Assembly: GCF_017565645.3 (NCBI RefSeq)
Contig: NZ_CP086137.1
Coordinates: 1-64,000, forward strand
Direction of reading: 5' to 3'
Origin: Bradyrhizobium barranii subsp. barranii
GTDB taxonomy: Bacteria; Pseudomonadota; Alphaproteobacteria; Rhizobiales; Xanthobacteraceae
DNA length: 64,000 nt
Shown here in pieces: positions 44,134-55,094 of this stretch. Positions within the stretch are counted from its first letter, which is position 1. Each line of letters opens with the position of its first letter. The notes under the pieces are model-generated. The model did no database searches, was not told where the DNA came from, and saw nothing but the letters and a program-made list of their open reading frames with translations. The translations under genes were made by a program, and so were the position numbers.

Positions 44134-44559
44134 TTAATCGCCATGGGTCCAGGGATTGACGATCTTGACGCCCATGGGCTCGAAATCGGCCACGTTGCGG
44201 GTCACGATCATCATTCCATGCACAAGGGCGCTGGCCGCGATGAATGCATCTCGCTCGGGGCGCGGATCGGGCACATGCAGGCGCGCGCAACGCAGCGCCA
44301 CGGTTTTGTCGATCGGCACGGTTCTTTCTGCGAATTCGGGAAGAACGTAGTCGTCCATCCAGGTTCGCAAAAGGACCCCCTGCGCCGGGTCGCGACGTTC
44401 GACCAGCAGGATGCCAAGGTCCAATTCCATCAGCGTGACAGCCGAGACGAAGAAGGATGCGGCGTCTTGCGCCGACAGCCAGGACACGACGCGTGGGTCG
44501 GCTTTTCCGCTGCCGGCTTTGCGCAGTTCCGAAACGACATTCGTGTCGAGCAGATACAT
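44134..44559 (-). CDS. vapC: PIN-domain ribonuclease toxin (VapC/FitB type)
   Basis: 141 residues. PIN acidic residues: Asp5 in YLLDTNVVSELRK, Glu in TLMELDLGILL, Asp in RDAFIAASALVHGMMIVTRN, and Asp in ADFEPMGVKIVNPW. VapC toxins cleave tRNA or rRNA when freed from the antitoxin. The ATG overlaps the antitoxin stop (ATGA), the usual toxin-antitoxin arrangement. Looks intact. Confidence 0.92.
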   Translation of the reverse strand: MYLLDTNVVSELRKAGSGKADPRVVSWLSAQDAASFFVSAVTLMELDLGILLVERRDPAQGVLLRTWMDDYVLPEFAERTVPIDKTVALRCARLHVPDPRPERDAFIAASALVHGMMIVTRNVADFEPMGVKIVNPWTHGD

Positions 44560-44813
44560 CAGGAAAGATCCGCTGGCCGGGGCAGATCTTTCGACCGCGG
44601 GATCTCGAACTCGATGCTTGCAAGGCCGGGCATGGACAGGGCGGCCACGATGTTCCGGCGTCTGCCTGTGATCCGCTGATAGTCCTCGTAGCTGAGCAGT
44701 ACCTGGGTCGGGCGGCCCCGGTTCGTGATGAAGACGGGGCCGTTGCGCGCGGCCTTCTGCGCCTGGTTGGCGTTCTGCTGAAACTCACGGCTGGACAAAG
44801 TTGTGATCGTCAT
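44559..44813 (-). CDS. Phd/YefM-family antitoxin
   Basis: 84 residues from ATG 44813 (MTITTLSSREFQQNANQAQK), the normal Phd/YefM beginning. The upstream in-frame ATG at 44876 would add an unrelated N-terminus. GPVFITNRGRPTQVLLSYED is the family core; the C-terminal tail (FEIPRSKDLPRPADL) wraps the toxin in this family. Binds its own promoter and neutralises VapC. Confidence 0.9.
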   Translation of the reverse strand: MTITTLSSREFQQNANQAQKAARNGPVFITNRGRPTQVLLSYEDYQRITGRRRNIVAALSMPGLASIEFEIPRSKDLPRPADLS

Positions 44814-44835
44814 GGCGGCATCCGTTCCAAGAATT

Positions 44836-44854
44836 GTTGACACATTAGAACATA
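44836..44854 (-). promoter_or_regulatory. Possible operator of the Phd/VapC pair
   Basis: On the minus strand TGTTCTAATGTGTCAACA has inverted TGTT/AACA arms centred about 30 bases before the antitoxin start, in an AT-richer stretch where a promoter is expected. Phd proteins bind short palindromes at such places. Weak by itself. Confidence 0.3.
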
Positions 44855-44879
44855 GGCGCTCCCGAGGCAATTCCAACCT

Positions 44880-45513
44880 CTGTTGGACATGAATCGGCCC
44901 GCCAAGTCGCGGAGCCGTTCAGGTGAGACTCGTCGCGGCTGCGCGGCGCTTTCGATCATGGCTGTGTCATCCTCGCCCTTCACCTCGATGGGGGATGTGG
45001 TGTCGTGCAGCGGTCGTTGGCCGCGGGCCGCGGGTTGTCCCGTGTCGGTTTCGCCAGCGGCGTGCTGTTGGGTTCGGCAGCTGCTCGAACAGGGCCATTG
45101 CGAATTGCCGGGACCGTCCCCTTGGCCGGTCGTTCTGAAGGCGGAGCGCATCCTGACGTTGGCGCCGGAGTTCGCGTTTCGCCTGTGAGCGCCACTGTCC
45201 CTTTGCATGGACGCCATGGACGCGGGGTCATGGTGATGCCTTTTCTGCGGGCGTGCCGGCCCATCTGCGGGCTCGATGAGGCATGTCTGACCGGAGACCG
45301 GCTTCGCCTCGATCGGCTTTCCGCAACGGCGCCTGCCGATTTTCTGACCCCTGCCGGCTGCGCCGACATTCCTCGCCAACTAACAAAATCGCCAGTTGCC
45401 GTCCTCCATTGCATTGCGGCCTCTGCGAGGTGCGGTCCGATCGTCCCCGGACTTTCCGACAGCCATCGAGACCGCGATGGGCGCGGTCCGAACACAAGGA
45501 AAGGCGAAATACC
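44880..45513. other. Intergenic stretch between toxin-antitoxin and DUF736 genes
   Basis: Several long open frames exist on both strands because of high GC, but none has a good ribosome site or recognisable domain. I assign no gene here. Confidence 0.4.
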
Positions 45514-45831
45514 ATGGCGACCATCGGCTCCTTCACCAGCAACGGCAACGGCGGATTCACCGGTTCAATCCGCACCCTCACCCTCAACGTCAAGGCCCAG
45601 TTCCGCCGTATCGAGAACCCCTCCGACAAGGGCCCGCACTTTCGCGTCTTCGCGGCCGCCAATGTCGAGCTCGGCGCGGCCTGGCAACGCGTCGCGCAGG
45701 AAACCGGCCGGGACTACCTCTCGGTCAAACTCGACGACCCGAGCTTCCCGGCTCCCATCTACGCCACCCTGGTCGAGGTGGAAGGCGAGGAAGGCCTCCA
45801 GTTGATCTGGTCTCGGCCGAACCGGGACTGA
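45514..45831 (+). CDS. DUF736 family protein
   Basis: 105 residues. [20 protein letters not shown] and [15 protein letters not shown], with [20 protein letters not shown] later, are diagnostic of DUF736, a small protein carried by alphaproteobacterial conjugative elements. AAGGAAAGG precedes ATG 45514, which rejects the longer upstream frame. Function unknown; always close to tra or ard genes. Followed by a strong terminator. Confidence 0.92.
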   Translation: MATIGSFTSNGNGGFTGSIRTLTLNVKAQFRRIENPSDKGPHFRVFAAANVELGAAWQRVAQETGRDYLSVKLDDPSFPAPIYATLVEVEGEEGLQLIWSRPNRD

Positions 45832-45844
45832 GGTCCCGCCCAAC

Positions 45845-45872
45845 CGGCCCCGCCACCCCGGCGGGGCCGTTC
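45845..45872 (+). terminator. Hairpin terminator after the DUF736 gene
   Basis: CGGCCCCGCC-acccc-GGCGGGGCCG, a perfect 10-bp stem, followed by TTCCT, starting 13 bases after the stop. Confidence 0.65.
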
Positions 45873-46131
45873 CTATGTCTGGACCGGTGGGCGGCTGTCC
45901 GCGTTCGGTCCTATCGGAACCCGGCTGCAGGCATCGAGCCCGCATCCGGGTTTTCCAGAACAGGCGGGAGTGTGGTGATGTCTGCTCGGTCCGCTTGAGG
46001 GTGCCATGCCGGCCCGAAGGCCTCAAGGACGGGCGGTCCCCCCGCCGCTCCGCGGCCGCTTTGCGGTCCCTGACCCCTCCGGTCCGTCATGACCGTGGTC
46101 GCCGTCTTTCACAAACAAGACGGAGACGACG

Positions 46132-46290
46132 ATGACGATTTCCATCGAACAGCAAGTCGAAGAGCTTCGGGCCGAACTCAGGAACGCGGTGGTGCGCGCC
46201 GAGCGCCGGCAGATTGAGGCCGAACTGGCGGCGGCAATCGCCGAGCGCGATGCCATGCTGGCGGATGATGCCGACGAGCCTCCCCGCTGA
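46132..46290 (+). CDS. Small conserved hypothetical protein, 52 residues
   Basis: MTISIEQQVEELRAELRNAV, followed by a charged amphipathic helix to DEPPR. A coiled-coil-like single helix. GGAG lies 7 bases before the ATG and a hairpin terminator overlaps the stop, so this is a real transcription unit although very short. Similar tiny genes accompany DUF736 and ardC in rhizobial elements. Confidence 0.7.
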   Translation: MTISIEQQVEELRAELRNAVVRAERRQIEAELAAAIAERDAMLADDADEPPR

Positions 46291-46300
46291 GGGAGGCTTT
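46278..46300 (+). terminator. Hairpin terminator of the 52-residue gene
   Basis: GCCTCCC-cgctga-GGGAGGC followed by TTTCG; the loop contains the TGA stop codon. Confidence 0.6.
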
Positions 46301-46737
46301 CGCCCTGATCGAAGCACACCCGCCGGATCGACCGGCGGGATGCGCTCGCAACAGTTGCTGCCTCCGCGGTTGTGCCGTCATGAATCCCTCCGCGTTGGCG
46401 TGGCCGTTGGTCGCCATGGTCGCTCCTCCATCCCGTCTCCGTATCGGCAAATGGCGGCCGGTATTCCGAAGCGCCACGATGTCGATGTCGGTCCTGCCCG
46501 GCAGATAGGCGTAAGCACCACCGGATCGGGTGTGTGAGCAGGCCAGTTTCCGGGAGCGGCATGTGTCGGAACGCCGTTCGAGGAAAAGGGATCGTGCGGT
46601 CAGTGGCTTCGGCCGGGGCGGTGCAATCCCGCTCTTTCACGATGGCGTCCTGGTCCACCCCCGGATCTTCCACGATCAACCCGCGCGGGGTCGGCTACGC
46701 GAAGCGTGCCGCCGCTTGGCTTACGCCGGCGCGGTGA

Positions 46738-46992
46738 TCGCGACCGGGGCCGGTCCTTCGAGGAGCCATCGAGCGGGAATTCCCCCGCTCCGGATGGAGC
46801 CTCAAGACAAAGTCCGATCTCAGCCTCGCACAAAACCACGCCTTCAACCTTGCCCGCACCCTGATGGTCCCGGTCACGCTCTTCCAAGCCGACGGCGAAT
46901 ACGGCGTCATGCCCAGCGACGAAATCGACGAAGGTGACGGCCTCGACATCATCCACGAATATAATCCGCACGATGAACGGCCGGCTCACTGA
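46738..46992 (+). pseudogene. Conserved-looking coding segment without a start codon
   Basis: The frame reads AIEREFPRSGWSLKTKSDLS and then ARTLMVPVTLFQADGEYGVM, PSDEIDEGDGLDIIHEYNPH, ending at 46992. It looks strongly protein-like, but the frame is closed upstream by a TGA at 46735-46737 and no ATG/GTG with a ribosome site precedes the conserved part. The same frame before that stop is open from 46534, so a nonsense mutation in a longer gene is the simplest reading. An internal ATG at 46864 would give 42 residues. Confidence 0.5.
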
Positions 46993-47081
46993 GCCGGCTT
47001 CGCTTTCGCGGAGGCTCTGTTCCGTGGGTACTGTCACCCAACCGGTGGGAGCCTACCGCGTCTGCGCAGACAGCGATCCGG

Positions 47082-47342
47082 TTACGTCGCCGCCTTCTTT
47101 CCTTTCGGATGATATCCGCGATTGCGCTTCTGGCGCAGCAGGTCGAGGAACAGCCTGACCGCTTCGTCCTCGCGCGCGAAGCTGTGCTTCATCATCTGAC
47201 CTCGTGCGCCGATCCGTCCCCAGCGGCGTGTCAGGCAGATGTCGCCGAAGAGCGTCGGTTCGATGGCCATGGCGTAGAACCGGGCCATGTTCTTCGAAGC
47301 GTCGGTGCGTTCGATATAGAGCTGGTAGGGCTGCGCGATCAT
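47082..47342 (-). CDS. WGR-domain protein
   Basis: 86 residues from ATG 47342 (MIAQPYQLYIERTDASKNMA). The WGR signature is present in LTRRWGRIGARGQMMKHSFA. WGR domains are small nucleic-acid-binding modules, also found alone in conjugative elements of alphaproteobacteria. The longer frame to 47405 is possible. Role here unknown. Confidence 0.85.
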   Translation of the reverse strand: MIAQPYQLYIERTDASKNMARFYAMAIEPTLFGDICLTRRWGRIGARGQMMKHSFAREDEAVRLFLDLLRQKRNRGYHPKGKKAAT

Positions 47343-47585
47343 GACGACAGAATCCCGCATCGGAGAGTTCGCGTCCAATGAGATTTTTGAATCGATCAGG
47401 GGCATATTGATTCATTTTTGCAAAGGGGGCTTTTGGGGGCGGGCCGCTCTGGCGAGCGGACGGCTCTATGCGCCAAGGCGCACCGAACCCGCAAAGCGGT
47501 TTCGTCCTCCGGTGACGATCCTCCCGTGGTAGGTGGCACGGTCGAGAAAACCGATGATCGTAGCGTGTGCGGCGGGCTGCCGCGA

Positions 47586-48097
47586 TCAATCGAAGGCGCA
47601 CCAATCGCGTCGCGGCTCGTTCCAGCGCCGGGCGAGACCTTCCTCGACGAGCTTCTCGCCAAGCGAACGATCGGCGCGCGTGACCGTGCGCAGCTTGCGC
47701 CCGTACCGGTCAGTGTCGCGCCAGCCCGAGACCAGCGTGAAGCTGCCGGCGTTTAGTAGGACCAGCAACCGATCGCGGGCGATTTCGCCAGCCTGCCTCT
47801 CGTCGCGGCAATGCGGCGAGAAGATTTCCGGGGCGTCGATATCGGCGATCCTGATCTTGTGCGCCCGAACCAGAATGTGTCCCCGTCGACGACGCAGTTC
47901 ACGCGGATCGGCGCGTCGCAGAGCGTGAAACGGACGCTCAGCGTATCGCTCCGCAGAGGCGGCGGGATGACCAAAGTGTTGGTCTCGTATCGCTCCGGCA
48001 TATCCGATGGACGAGGGGAGGGGACGCCGATGGCGACCGCCAAGCCCACAATGATCGCCGTGACGGCTCCCGCAACAAGAAAGCGCGGCGCCGTCAT
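47586..48097 (-). pseudogene. Thermonuclease-family (SNase-like) protein, frameshifted
   Basis: The N-terminal half ([20 protein letters not shown], a membrane/signal segment, then FTLCDAPIRVNCVVDGDTFW) and the C-terminal half (RLLVLLNAGSFTLVSGWRDT, DRYGRKLRTVTRADRSLGEK) are in different frames. Between them KIRIADIDAPEIFSPHC can be read after a one-base shift near 47860. The DGDTFW and RYGR motifs belong to staphylococcal-nuclease-like enzymes. Such nucleases are common next to traG in rhizobial elements. The 5' end overlaps the traG stop. Confidence 0.85.
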
Positions 48098-50016
48098 GTT
48101 TTTTCTTCAGGTTGGAATCGATTCTTTCTGACGCAAGCCCTCATGTCGTCGCGCCGGAACCAGATGGCGCGGCCGCACCGCAATGGTGCGTTGCCGGCAG
48201 TGAAGACGATTTGCTCGTCGGCGCGCATGCGCAGCACTTCGTGCGGCTGGACCAGCGGCCGCGAGGCCAGCTGTTTCGATCGCGTCCGCGACGAACCGGA
48301 CGCCTGCGAGGAGCGGCTGACCTGGTCGATCTCGACCGTGGTCATGCCGCAGCGTTTTGAGATGTAGTCGGCGGTTTCCGGGTCGTTCACGGCCGCGAAG
48401 GCGATCCAGCTCGCGCTCTCGAACCATTTGCTCGCCGCGTCGCGCCCGCCATAGGTTTCGCGCATCTGGCCGATCGACTGGAACAACAGGAGGAGCGTGA
48501 TGCCGTATTTGCGGCCGGCGTCGCGGGCGGTCTCGAGGATGCGCATGAAGCCCAGGCGCGCCACTTCGTCGAGCAGGAACAAGGCCCGTCCCGTCACCTC
48601 GCCATTGCGGTTGTAGATCGCGTTCATGAAGGAGCCGATGATGACGCGGGCGAGCCCGGCATGGGTTTCCAGCGTCTTCAGGTCGAGATTGATGAACACG
48701 TCGGTTGTGCCGCCGGCGAGATCGTCGCTGACGAAGGTCGAGCCGGACACCAGCGCGGCATAGTTCGGATAGGAAAGCCAGTGGGTTTCCTTGACGGCGT
48801 TGGCGTAGACGCCGCTGAACGTTTCCGGCGTCATGTTGACGAAGACGGCGACGTTCTCCTTCACGAAATCCGATCCCGAATTATCGTAGATGGCCTGCAG
48901 GCGCGCCCGCAGCTTTGGCTCCGGTTCCGACAGATTGGCGCGGACCTGGCGAAGCGTCTGGTTCTTTTCTTCCGTATGACCTGACAGGCAGACGTCCGCG
49001 ATCAGCGCGGTCAAGAGCTGCAGCGCCGAGGCGCGGAAGAAGTCGTCACGCACGCCGCGCGCGCCGCCGCTGTCGCTCATGATCCATGAGGCGACGGCGG
49101 CAATGTCCTCCTCCTTCCTACCGCCGAACTGGCCGATCCAATCGAGGGCGTTGAAGCCGGTTCCCGACTCTTTTGGGTCGAGCACATGGACGGTGCGCCC
49201 CGCCGCGCGCCGATGCTTGATCACCATTGGCGCGACCTCGTTGGAGGGATCGAGCACCACGAGGGCGCCACCCCATTTGAGCGCGGTCGGGATCGTCACC
49301 GACGTCGTCTTGAAGCCGCCCGATCCGGCGAAAACGATACCATGCGATGAGCCGAAGGTGGCGTCGAAGCAGAGCAGCGGCGCGCGGCCGCCGTGCCCCC
49401 AGCTCTGTCGGTCCATGGCGCGAAACGGTTGCGCTGCAGCGTTGTCCTTGTCGACGCGATAGCGCTCGCCAACCACGATGCCGCCAGCGATGCCGAAGAG
49501 CCGTGCGGCTTCCGGCATCGACATCCAGTCCGCATCGCCGTGCAGTGCGCGACGGCCGCGAACGCGCTTTGGCATCGGCGAGGTGAAGGCGGCGTTGCCC
49601 TTCACCGCAACGCGCAGCGCGAAGATGCCGGCCATCAGCGCGATACCCGCTCCGACCATGATCGCTGGGTCGATCTGCACCGGCGGTGATCGGCCATGTA
49701 CGGCGTTCGCCAGAATTGCAGAGAGGCGGATCGCTTCGCGCGCGGCAGCCATGGAAATCGCCGCCGCGCATCCCGCGACGACGCTCCATGCCGCGGTACG
49801 GATGTTCGCGGAGCCTGCGGCGGCGAACAGGAAGACGACGCCGATCGCCGCTGCCACGATGTAAGGCATGGCAATCCCGGCGCGGGCGACCAGGAGGCGC
49901 TGCGCCTCCGTCTTGCCGAGGCCGGCGAGACTATGCTCGATGCCGGTCAATCCAATGACCGTGCCGAGCATCAGCGCCACCGGCACGATCAGCAGAAGGA
50001 GCCTACTCGCCGTCAC
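48094..50016 (-). CDS. traG: Type IV coupling protein TraG
   Basis: About 640 residues. N-terminal membrane segments ([40 protein letters not shown], plus two more), then the VirD4/TraG ATPase with Walker [21 protein letters not shown], and Walker [15 protein letters not shown], ending [16 protein letters not shown]. It hands the relaxosome to the mating channel at the inner membrane. Start at GTG 50016 (VTASRLL) gives a small overlap with traD, as in Ti-type traCDG operons; ATG 50046 is the alternative. Confidence 0.93.
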   Translation of the reverse strand: MTASRLLLLIVPVALMLGTVIGLTGIEHSLAGLGKTEAQRLLVARAGIAMPYIVAAAIGVVFLFAAAGSANIRTAAWSVVAGCAAAISMAAAREAIRLSAILANAVHGRSPPVQIDPAIMVGAGIALMAGIFALRVAVKGNAAFTSPMPKRVRGRRALHGDADWMSMPEAARLFGIAGGIVVGERYRVDKDNAAAQPFRAMDRQSWGHGGRAPLLCFDATFGSSHGIVFAGSGGFKTTSVTIPTALKWGGALVVLDPSNEVAPMVIKHRRAAGRTVHVLDPKESGTGFNALDWIGQFGGRKEEDIAAVASWIMSDSGGARGVRDDFFRASALQLLTALIADVCLSGHTEEKNQTLRQVRANLSEPEPKLRARLQAIYDNSGSDFVKENVAVFVNMTPETFSGVYANAVKETHWLSYPNYAALVSGSTFVSDDLAGGTTDVFINLDLKTLETHAGLARVIIGSFMNAIYNRNGEVTGRALFLLDEVARLGFMRILETARDAGRKYGITLLLLFQSIGQMRETYGGRDAASKWFESASWIAFAAVNDPETADYISKRCGMTTVEIDQVSRSSQASGSSRTRSKQLASRPLVQPHEVLRMRADEQIVFTAGNAPLRCGRAIWFRRDDMRACVRKNRFQPEEKT

Positions 50017-50248
50017 GGCCGAACGCCTCCACCCCGATCGCGGCAAGCCGAGCCCGCTCGGCTTCGTCGGTTCTCAGCCGACGGCGAAGTTCGATCAGCG
50101 CGCCGAGCAGGACCGCGCGCTTCTCGTAGCGTAGTCCCGCCTTTGCGATCAGGCCGCCGAGCTCGATCTTCTCGCGCGTGTCCTTCTTGCGGGCCTCGGA
50201 GGATGATGCCTGGCGCATGCGCTCATACCTCGCCAGCGCCATTCGCAT
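50003..50248 (-). CDS. traD: Conjugal transfer protein TraD
   Basis: 81 residues from ATG 50248 ([20 protein letters not shown]). The core [20 protein letters not shown] matches Ti-type TraD, a small relaxosome accessory protein. It overlaps traC upstream by 26 bases and traG downstream, so the three are one operon transcribed away from oriT. Confidence 0.9.
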   Translation of the reverse strand: MRMALARYERMRQASSSEARKKDTREKIELGGLIAKAGLRYEKRAVLLGALIELRRRLRTDEAERARLAAIGVEAFGRDGE

Positions 50249-50519
50249 GCGCGCCAGACGCGACCTTCGCGGCAGGGGCGCTGGCCTCGCCTCCGGCCTC
50301 GGCTCCCTTCCTTCCGGTCGCCTTCCCTGCCTTCCCGCGAAACCGGCCGGCGAGATCCTCGAACGCGGCCAGAAGCTCGGTTTCCTCGATCTCGATCTCA
50401 CCGAGTCCGGCCCTGAGCGCGATGCGCCCGATCCGCTCGGCCTCGCGTGTCTCGGCCGCCTTCAACTGTTCCTGCAGGCGAGTGATTTCCTCGCGGATCT
50501 TCGACGACGGTTTCTTCAT
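50223..50519 (-). CDS. traC: Conjugal transfer protein TraC
   Basis: 98 residues from ATG 50519 ([20 protein letters not shown]). A helical N-terminus and [20 protein letters not shown] fit Ti-type TraC, a relaxosome component. The longer frame to 50615 crosses the oriT-proximal region and lacks support. First gene of traC-traD-traG. Confidence 0.88.
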   Translation of the reverse strand: MKKPSSKIREEITRLQEQLKAAETREAERIGRIALRAGLGEIEIEETELLAAFEDLAGRFRGKAGKATGRKGAEAGGEASAPAAKVASGAHANGAGEV

Positions 50520-50660
50520 TTCCGGTTGAGCCTCCGTGCTCTGCAGCGTGCTGGACGGCACGGAGAATTTCGGAAGTCGTCCGATGGGGCGACTAATAAA
50601 AAAGCTAGTCGGCAAGGCCGACGCCGCCTGAAATCATCCCGGCCGCTCGATGAGAGCGGT

Positions 50661-50700
50661 CCAAGGGCGCAGTAATACGTCGCATCCGCGACGTCCTGCT
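50661..50700. other. oriT: Origin of transfer (oriT) of Ti/RSF1010-like type
   Basis: CCAAGGGCGCA, an AT-rich spacer, then the inverted repeat ACGTCGC-atcc-GCGACGT (50677-50694) followed by CCTGC. This is the layout of Ti-plasmid oriT, where TraA nicks just beyond the inverted repeat. It lies between divergent traC and traA, exactly where the family places it. Confidence 0.85.
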
Positions 50701-50795
50701 TTCTCACCTGCCGGGGGGCGTCTGCCCCGGCGCGGCCCTGCCGCCGCTCCCGACGAGCATCCGTGTTCCGCCCTCGTCCGGGAGATCGCGCCGCC

Positions 50796-53700
50796 TTGGC
50801 CATCACGCATTTCACGCCCCAGCTCATTTCGCGCGGTTCCGGCCGCAGCGCCGTGCTGTCGGCAGCCTACCGGCACTGCGCGCGCATGGAGCATCAGGCG
50901 GAGGGGCGGACGGTCGACTATTCCGCCAAGCGAGGTCTGCGTTACGAAGAATTCCTGTTGCCGCCGGATGCCCCACAATGGGCGCGTGAGCTGATCGCCG
51001 ACCGCTCGGTCGCCGGCGCCGCCGAGGCGTTCTGGAACGCAATCGAGGCTTTCGAGAAGCGGTCAGATGCCCAACTCGCCAAGGAGTTCATCATCGCCCT
51101 GCCGGTCGAACTCACCATCGATCAAAACGTCGCGCTGGTGCGGGAGTTCGTCGCAACCCAGGTGCTCGCGCGCGGACAGGTTGCCGACTGGGTTTTCCAT
51201 GACGAGCCGGGCAATCCGCACATCCACCTGATGACCACTCTTCGCCCTCTCGGCGAGGACGGATTTGGGCCGAAGAAGGTGCCGGTCATCGGCCATGATG
51301 GCGCGCCCTTGCGCAACGCCGCCGGCAAGATCGTGTATCGGCTCTGGTCGGGCGAGAAGGCCGAGTTCCTCGCGCAGCGCGAAGGCTGGCTCGATCTCCA
51401 GAACAGGCATCTGGCGCTTGCCGGTCTCGACATTCGCGTCGATGGCCGTTCCTACGCCGAGCGCGGAGTCGATCTTGCCCCGACGACGCATATCGGCGTG
51501 GCGACCAAGGCGATCGATCGGAAAGGAAAGAAGGCCGGTTGGTCGCCGAAGCTCGAGCGCGTCGCGCTCCACGAGGAGCGGAAGACCGACAACCGACAGC
51601 GGATTCTGCGGCGTCCCGAAATCGTGCTCGATCTCGTCTCGCGCGAGATGAGCGTCTTCACCGAGCGTGACATCGCCAGGGTGCTGCACCGCTATGTCGA
51701 CGATGCCGGAACCTTCCAGCATCTGATGGCGCGCATCCTTCAGAACCCGGAAGCGCTCCGGCTGGAGGGTGAGTGCATCGCACTTGCGACCGGCATCCGC
51801 GAGCCCGCCAAGTACACGACGCGCGAGTTGATCCGCCTCGAAGCCGAGATGGCGCATCGTGCCGTCTGGCTCGCCGGCCGATCCTCGCATGGCGTCCGGG
51901 AGAAGGTGCTGGCGGCAGCCTTCGAGCGCCATGCCCGCCTTTCGGAAGAGCAGCGTGTCGCCATCGCGCATGTCGCCAGCGTGGGGCGGATCGCCGCTGT
52001 GGTCGGGCGCGCCGGGGCCGGCAAGACCACGATGATGAAGGCCGCGCGCGAGGTGTGGGAAGCGGCCGGCTATCGTGTGGTCGGCGCTGCGCTCGCCGGC
52101 AAGGCGGCCGATGGACTGGAGAAGGAAGCGGGTATCGCCTCGCGCACGCTGGCCTCATGGGAGCTTGCCTGGTCGAACGGGCGCGAGCAGCTCGACGACA
52201 AGACCATCTTCGTTCTCGACGAGGCCGGTATGGTGTCGTCGCGGCAGATGGCGCTGTTCGTCGAAGCGGTTGTGAAGACCGGCGCTAAACTGGCGCTCGT
52301 CGGCGACCCCGATCAGCTTCAACCGATCGAGGCCGGCGCGGCGTTCCGCGCCATCGCCGAGCGCACCGGCTATGCCGAACTCGAAACCATCTATCGCCAG
52401 CGTGAGCAATGGATGCGCGATGCCTCGCTCGATCTCGCGCGGGGCCGCGTTGCCGAGGCGCTGCAGGCTTATGGCGCGAACGGCAAGCTGGAAGCGCGCA
52501 AGTACAAGGCGCAAGCTGTCGAGGCGCTGATCGAGGACTGGAACTGGGACTATGATCCGGCGAAGTCGACGCTGATCCTTGCGCATCTTCGGCGCGATGT
52601 CCGTGTCCTCAACGAGATGGCGCGGGCGAAGCTGATCGAGCGTGGCATCGTCGAGGACGGCCATGCCTTCCGCACCGAGGACGGTCCGCGCAGCTTCGCA
52701 ACCGGCGACCAGATCGTCTTCCTGAAGAATGAAGGATCGCTCGGCGTGAAGAACGGCATGATCGCCCGTGTCATCGAGGCGCGGCCGGGCTGGTTCGCGG
52801 CGATGATCGGCGAGGGTGAAGCACGGCGCCGCGTCGAGGTCGACCAGCGCTTCTATGCGAACGTCGACCACGGTTATGCGACCACGATCCACAAGAGCCA
52901 GGGCGCGACCGTCGACCGGGTGAAGGTGCTCGCCACGCTCTCGCTCGACCGGCATCTTGCCTATGTCGCGCTGACTCGCCATCGCGAGGATGTCGCTCTC
53001 TACTACGGGGCGATTTCCTTCGGGAAGGCCGGCGGGCTCACCAAGATCCTGTCGCAGAGCCGGGCGAAAGAAACCACGCTCGACTATGAGCGCGGCCCTT
53101 CCTATCGCGCCGCGCTGCGCTTTGCCGAAGCGCGCGGTCTCCATCTCATGCGCGTCGCCCGGACGCTTGTTGCCGACAAGGTCCGCTGGACCGTCCGGCA
53201 GAAGCAAAAGCTCGCCGATCTCGGTGCCCGGCTCCTCGCGCTCGGCGCCCGGCTCGGCCTCGGCGCAGCCCGGAAACAGACGATTCCCAACGGCGCAAAG
53301 GAGGCCAAGCCGATGGTCGCCGGCATCACCACATTCGCCAAATCGATCGACCAGGTTGTCGAGGACAAGCTCGCTGCCGATCCCGGCCTGAAGAAGCAAT
53401 GGGAGGAAGTCTCGACGCGCTTCCGCTTCGTCTTCGCCGAGCCTGAATCTGCGTTCCGCAAGGTCGACGTCGACAGCATGCTGAAGGACAAGGCGACTGC
53501 GCAATCCACCCTGTCGAAACTCGCGGAGAAGCCCGAGAGCTTCGGTGCGCTGAAAGGCAAAACGGGCTTGCTCGCCAGCCGCGCCGACAAGCAGGACAGG
53601 CAGCGGGCGGACCTCAACGTGCCGGCGCTCGCCCGTGATCTCGAACGTTTCTTGCGCCTGCGTTCCGAGGCGGAACATCGCTACGAGGCCGAAAAGCGCG

Positions 53701-54104
53701 CCGCCCGGCTGAAGGTTGCTGTCGACATTCCGGCGCTGTCGCCGTCGGCGAAGCAGACCCTCGAGCGCATCCGCGACGCCATCGATCGGAACGATCTCCC
53801 GGCAGCCCTGGAGTTCGCACTCGAGGACAAGATGATCGAGGCGGAACTGGAGGGCTTTGCCCGCGCCGTCTCCGAGCGCTTCGGCGAGCGCAGCTTCGTC
53901 GGCCTCGCGGCAAAGGACACCGATGGCAAGACCTTCGAGACGCTCTCCGGCGGGATGAACGCCGCGCAGAAGGAGGGGCTCAAGGCCGCCTGGCCTGATC
54001 TCAGGACCGCGCAGCAGCTCGCCGCCCAGCAGCGGACCGCAGTGGCCTTGAAGGAAGCCAAAACACTTCGTCAGACGCAGTCGAAAGGCCTGTCGCTGCA
54101 ATGA
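50796..54104 (+). CDS. traA: Ti-type conjugative relaxase/helicase TraA
   Basis: About 1100 residues. MobQ/MobA-like relaxase N-terminus with [20 protein letters not shown], catalytic Tyr in AAYRHC and the metal-binding HUH region NPHIHLMTT (about 140). Then a TraI-like helicase: Walker [11 protein letters not shown] (about 403), [24 protein letters not shown], and [13 protein letters not shown]. The rest is helical. It nicks oriT, carries the strand and unwinds DNA during transfer. Family start is MAITHFTP, so the TTG at 50796 is preferred; GTG 50763 would add 11 residues. Stop overlaps traF. Confidence 0.94.
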   Translation: MAITHFTPQLISRGSGRSAVLSAAYRHCARMEHQAEGRTVDYSAKRGLRYEEFLLPPDAPQWARELIADRSVAGAAEAFWNAIEAFEKRSDAQLAKEFIIALPVELTIDQNVALVREFVATQVLARGQVADWVFHDEPGNPHIHLMTTLRPLGEDGFGPKKVPVIGHDGAPLRNAAGKIVYRLWSGEKAEFLAQREGWLDLQNRHLALAGLDIRVDGRSYAERGVDLAPTTHIGVATKAIDRKGKKAGWSPKLERVALHEERKTDNRQRILRRPEIVLDLVSREMSVFTERDIARVLHRYVDDAGTFQHLMARILQNPEALRLEGECIALATGIREPAKYTTRELIRLEAEMAHRAVWLAGRSSHGVREKVLAAAFERHARLSEEQRVAIAHVASVGRIAAVVGRAGAGKTTMMKAAREVWEAAGYRVVGAALAGKAADGLEKEAGIASRTLASWELAWSNGREQLDDKTIFVLDEAGMVSSRQMALFVEAVVKTGAKLALVGDPDQLQPIEAGAAFRAIAERTGYAELETIYRQREQWMRDASLDLARGRVAEALQAYGANGKLEARKYKAQAVEALIEDWNWDYDPAKSTLILAHLRRDVRVLNEMARAKLIERGIVEDGHAFRTEDGPRSFATGDQIVFLKNEGSLGVKNGMIARVIEARPGWFAAMIGEGEARRRVEVDQRFYANVDHGYATTIHKSQGATVDRVKVLATLSLDRHLAYVALTRHREDVALYYGAISFGKAGGLTKILSQSRAKETTLDYERGPSYRAALRFAEARGLHLMRVARTLVADKVRWTVRQKQKLADLGARLLALGARLGLGAARKQTIPNGAKEAKPMVAGITTFAKSIDQVVEDKLAADPGLKKQWEEVSTRFRFVFAEPESAFRKVDVDSMLKDKATAQSTLSKLAEKPESFGALKGKTGLLASRADKQDRQRADLNVPALARDLERFLRLRSEAEHRYEAEKRAARLKVAVDIPALSPSAKQTLERIRDAIDRNDLPAALEFALEDKMIEAELEGFARAVSERFGERSFVGLAAKDTDGKTFETLSGGMNAAQKEGLKAAWPDLRTAQQLAAQQRTAVALKEAKTLRQTQSKGLSLQ

Positions 54105-54700
54105 TCTCGATCATCGACCGGAGAGTGGTGTCACAAGTCGCGGACGCCGCGACCGGAAAGAAAACGGCCGTTCAGCGTCGGCGAGCATCCGCGATCATGG
54201 CGGCCGGCGGCGTGGCGATGATAGCGATCGCCGGCATCGCCTGGCTCGGCGGCTTGCGCCTCAACCTGACGCCCAGCGAGCCGCTCGGGCTCTGGCGGAT
54301 CGTGTCGTTCGATCGGCAAATCGCCGTCGGCGATCTCGTGTTCGTCTGCCCGCCGGCTGGGTCAATATCCGCCTTCGGCCTCGAGCGCGGATATTTTCGG
54401 CGAGGATCATGCTCTGGCGGCGCCGCGCCGCTGATCAAGACCGTCGTCGCGCTCGCGGGTGCGCGCATCGACATCGGCGCCGTGGTCATGATCGACGGCG
54501 TGCTGCTGCCCCGATCGCGCCTCAGCCCCGTCGACGGTCAGGGACGACCGCTTCCGCCTGGGGTGGGGGGTGTCGTTCCGCCCGGCAATCTCTTCCTTCA
54601 CTCGCCTTTCGCAGGTTCCTATGACTCGAGGTATTTTGGGGCGGTCCCGGAGGCCGGTCTCCTCGGCCTGGCGCGGCCTGTCCTCACCGTCGATCCTTGA
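54101..54700 (+). CDS. traF: Conjugal transfer peptidase TraF (S26 family)
   Basis: 199 residues. A membrane segment ([20 protein letters not shown]) is followed by [11 protein letters not shown] with the catalytic Ser and [14 protein letters not shown] with the Lys of the S26 Ser/Lys dyad; the end has [15 protein letters not shown]. TraF cyclises or processes the pilin in Ti/RP4-type systems. ATGA overlap with traA. Intact, although the pilin gene (trbC) is absent from this window. Confidence 0.9.
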   Translation: MISIIDRRVVSQVADAATGKKTAVQRRRASAIMAAGGVAMIAIAGIAWLGGLRLNLTPSEPLGLWRIVSFDRQIAVGDLVFVCPPAGSISAFGLERGYFRRGSCSGGAAPLIKTVVALAGARIDIGAVVMIDGVLLPRSRLSPVDGQGRPLPPGVGGVVPPGNLFLHSPFAGSYDSRYFGAVPEAGLLGLARPVLTVDP

Positions 54701-55079
54701 TCCCGGCGCGCCGCCTTTCTCGCCGTCGCGGCGGCGCTTGGCTGGTCGGGCGATACGGTTCTCTATCGCGCCCGCATGCCTGTGCCCGTGTCGATCTGGC
54801 AGCCCCGGCGGACATGGCTCGGGGAGAGCGGCGGTGCGCGAGCGACCTTCGCAAGATCCCGTCGTCGATATCGCCGGCCGCCGGGTGGCGTCGTTGATCT
54901 GCTACGAGCAGCTTCTGATCTGGCCGGCCCTGCAATCGATGCCGCACCGGCCGGATACGATCGTCGCCATCGCCAATGGCTGGTGGGTGACCGGCGCCCC
55001 CGTCCCCGCGATCCAGCGCGCCGCCGTCGAGGCCTGGGCGGCTGTTCGGTCTTCCCCTCGTCACCGCTTTCAACCGCTG
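54690..55079 (+). pseudogene. traB: Degraded traB
   Basis: Pieces of TraB in changing frames: LAVAAALGWSGDTVLYRAR near the start, then GRRVASLICYEQLLIWPALQ, DTIVAIANGWWVTGAPVPAI and QRAAVEAWA toward the end. TraB of Ti-type plasmids is about 400 residues with an amidase-like fold; here less than 130 codons remain and most of the membrane N-terminus is deleted. It enhances transfer but is not essential in Ti plasmids. Its position between traF and traH supports the identity. Confidence 0.75.
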
Positions 55080-55094
55080 AACAGGAATTCGCCC

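Noticed and set aside
44810..45379. 189-codon minus-strand frame between the toxin-antitoxin pair and DUF736
   Set aside because: Biased composition and no ribosome site; only its last 40 codons look faintly protein-like, not enough to call.
52155..54101. 648-codon minus-strand frame opposite traA
   Set aside because: Low-complexity shadow of traA in GC-rich DNA; no ribosome site or domain.
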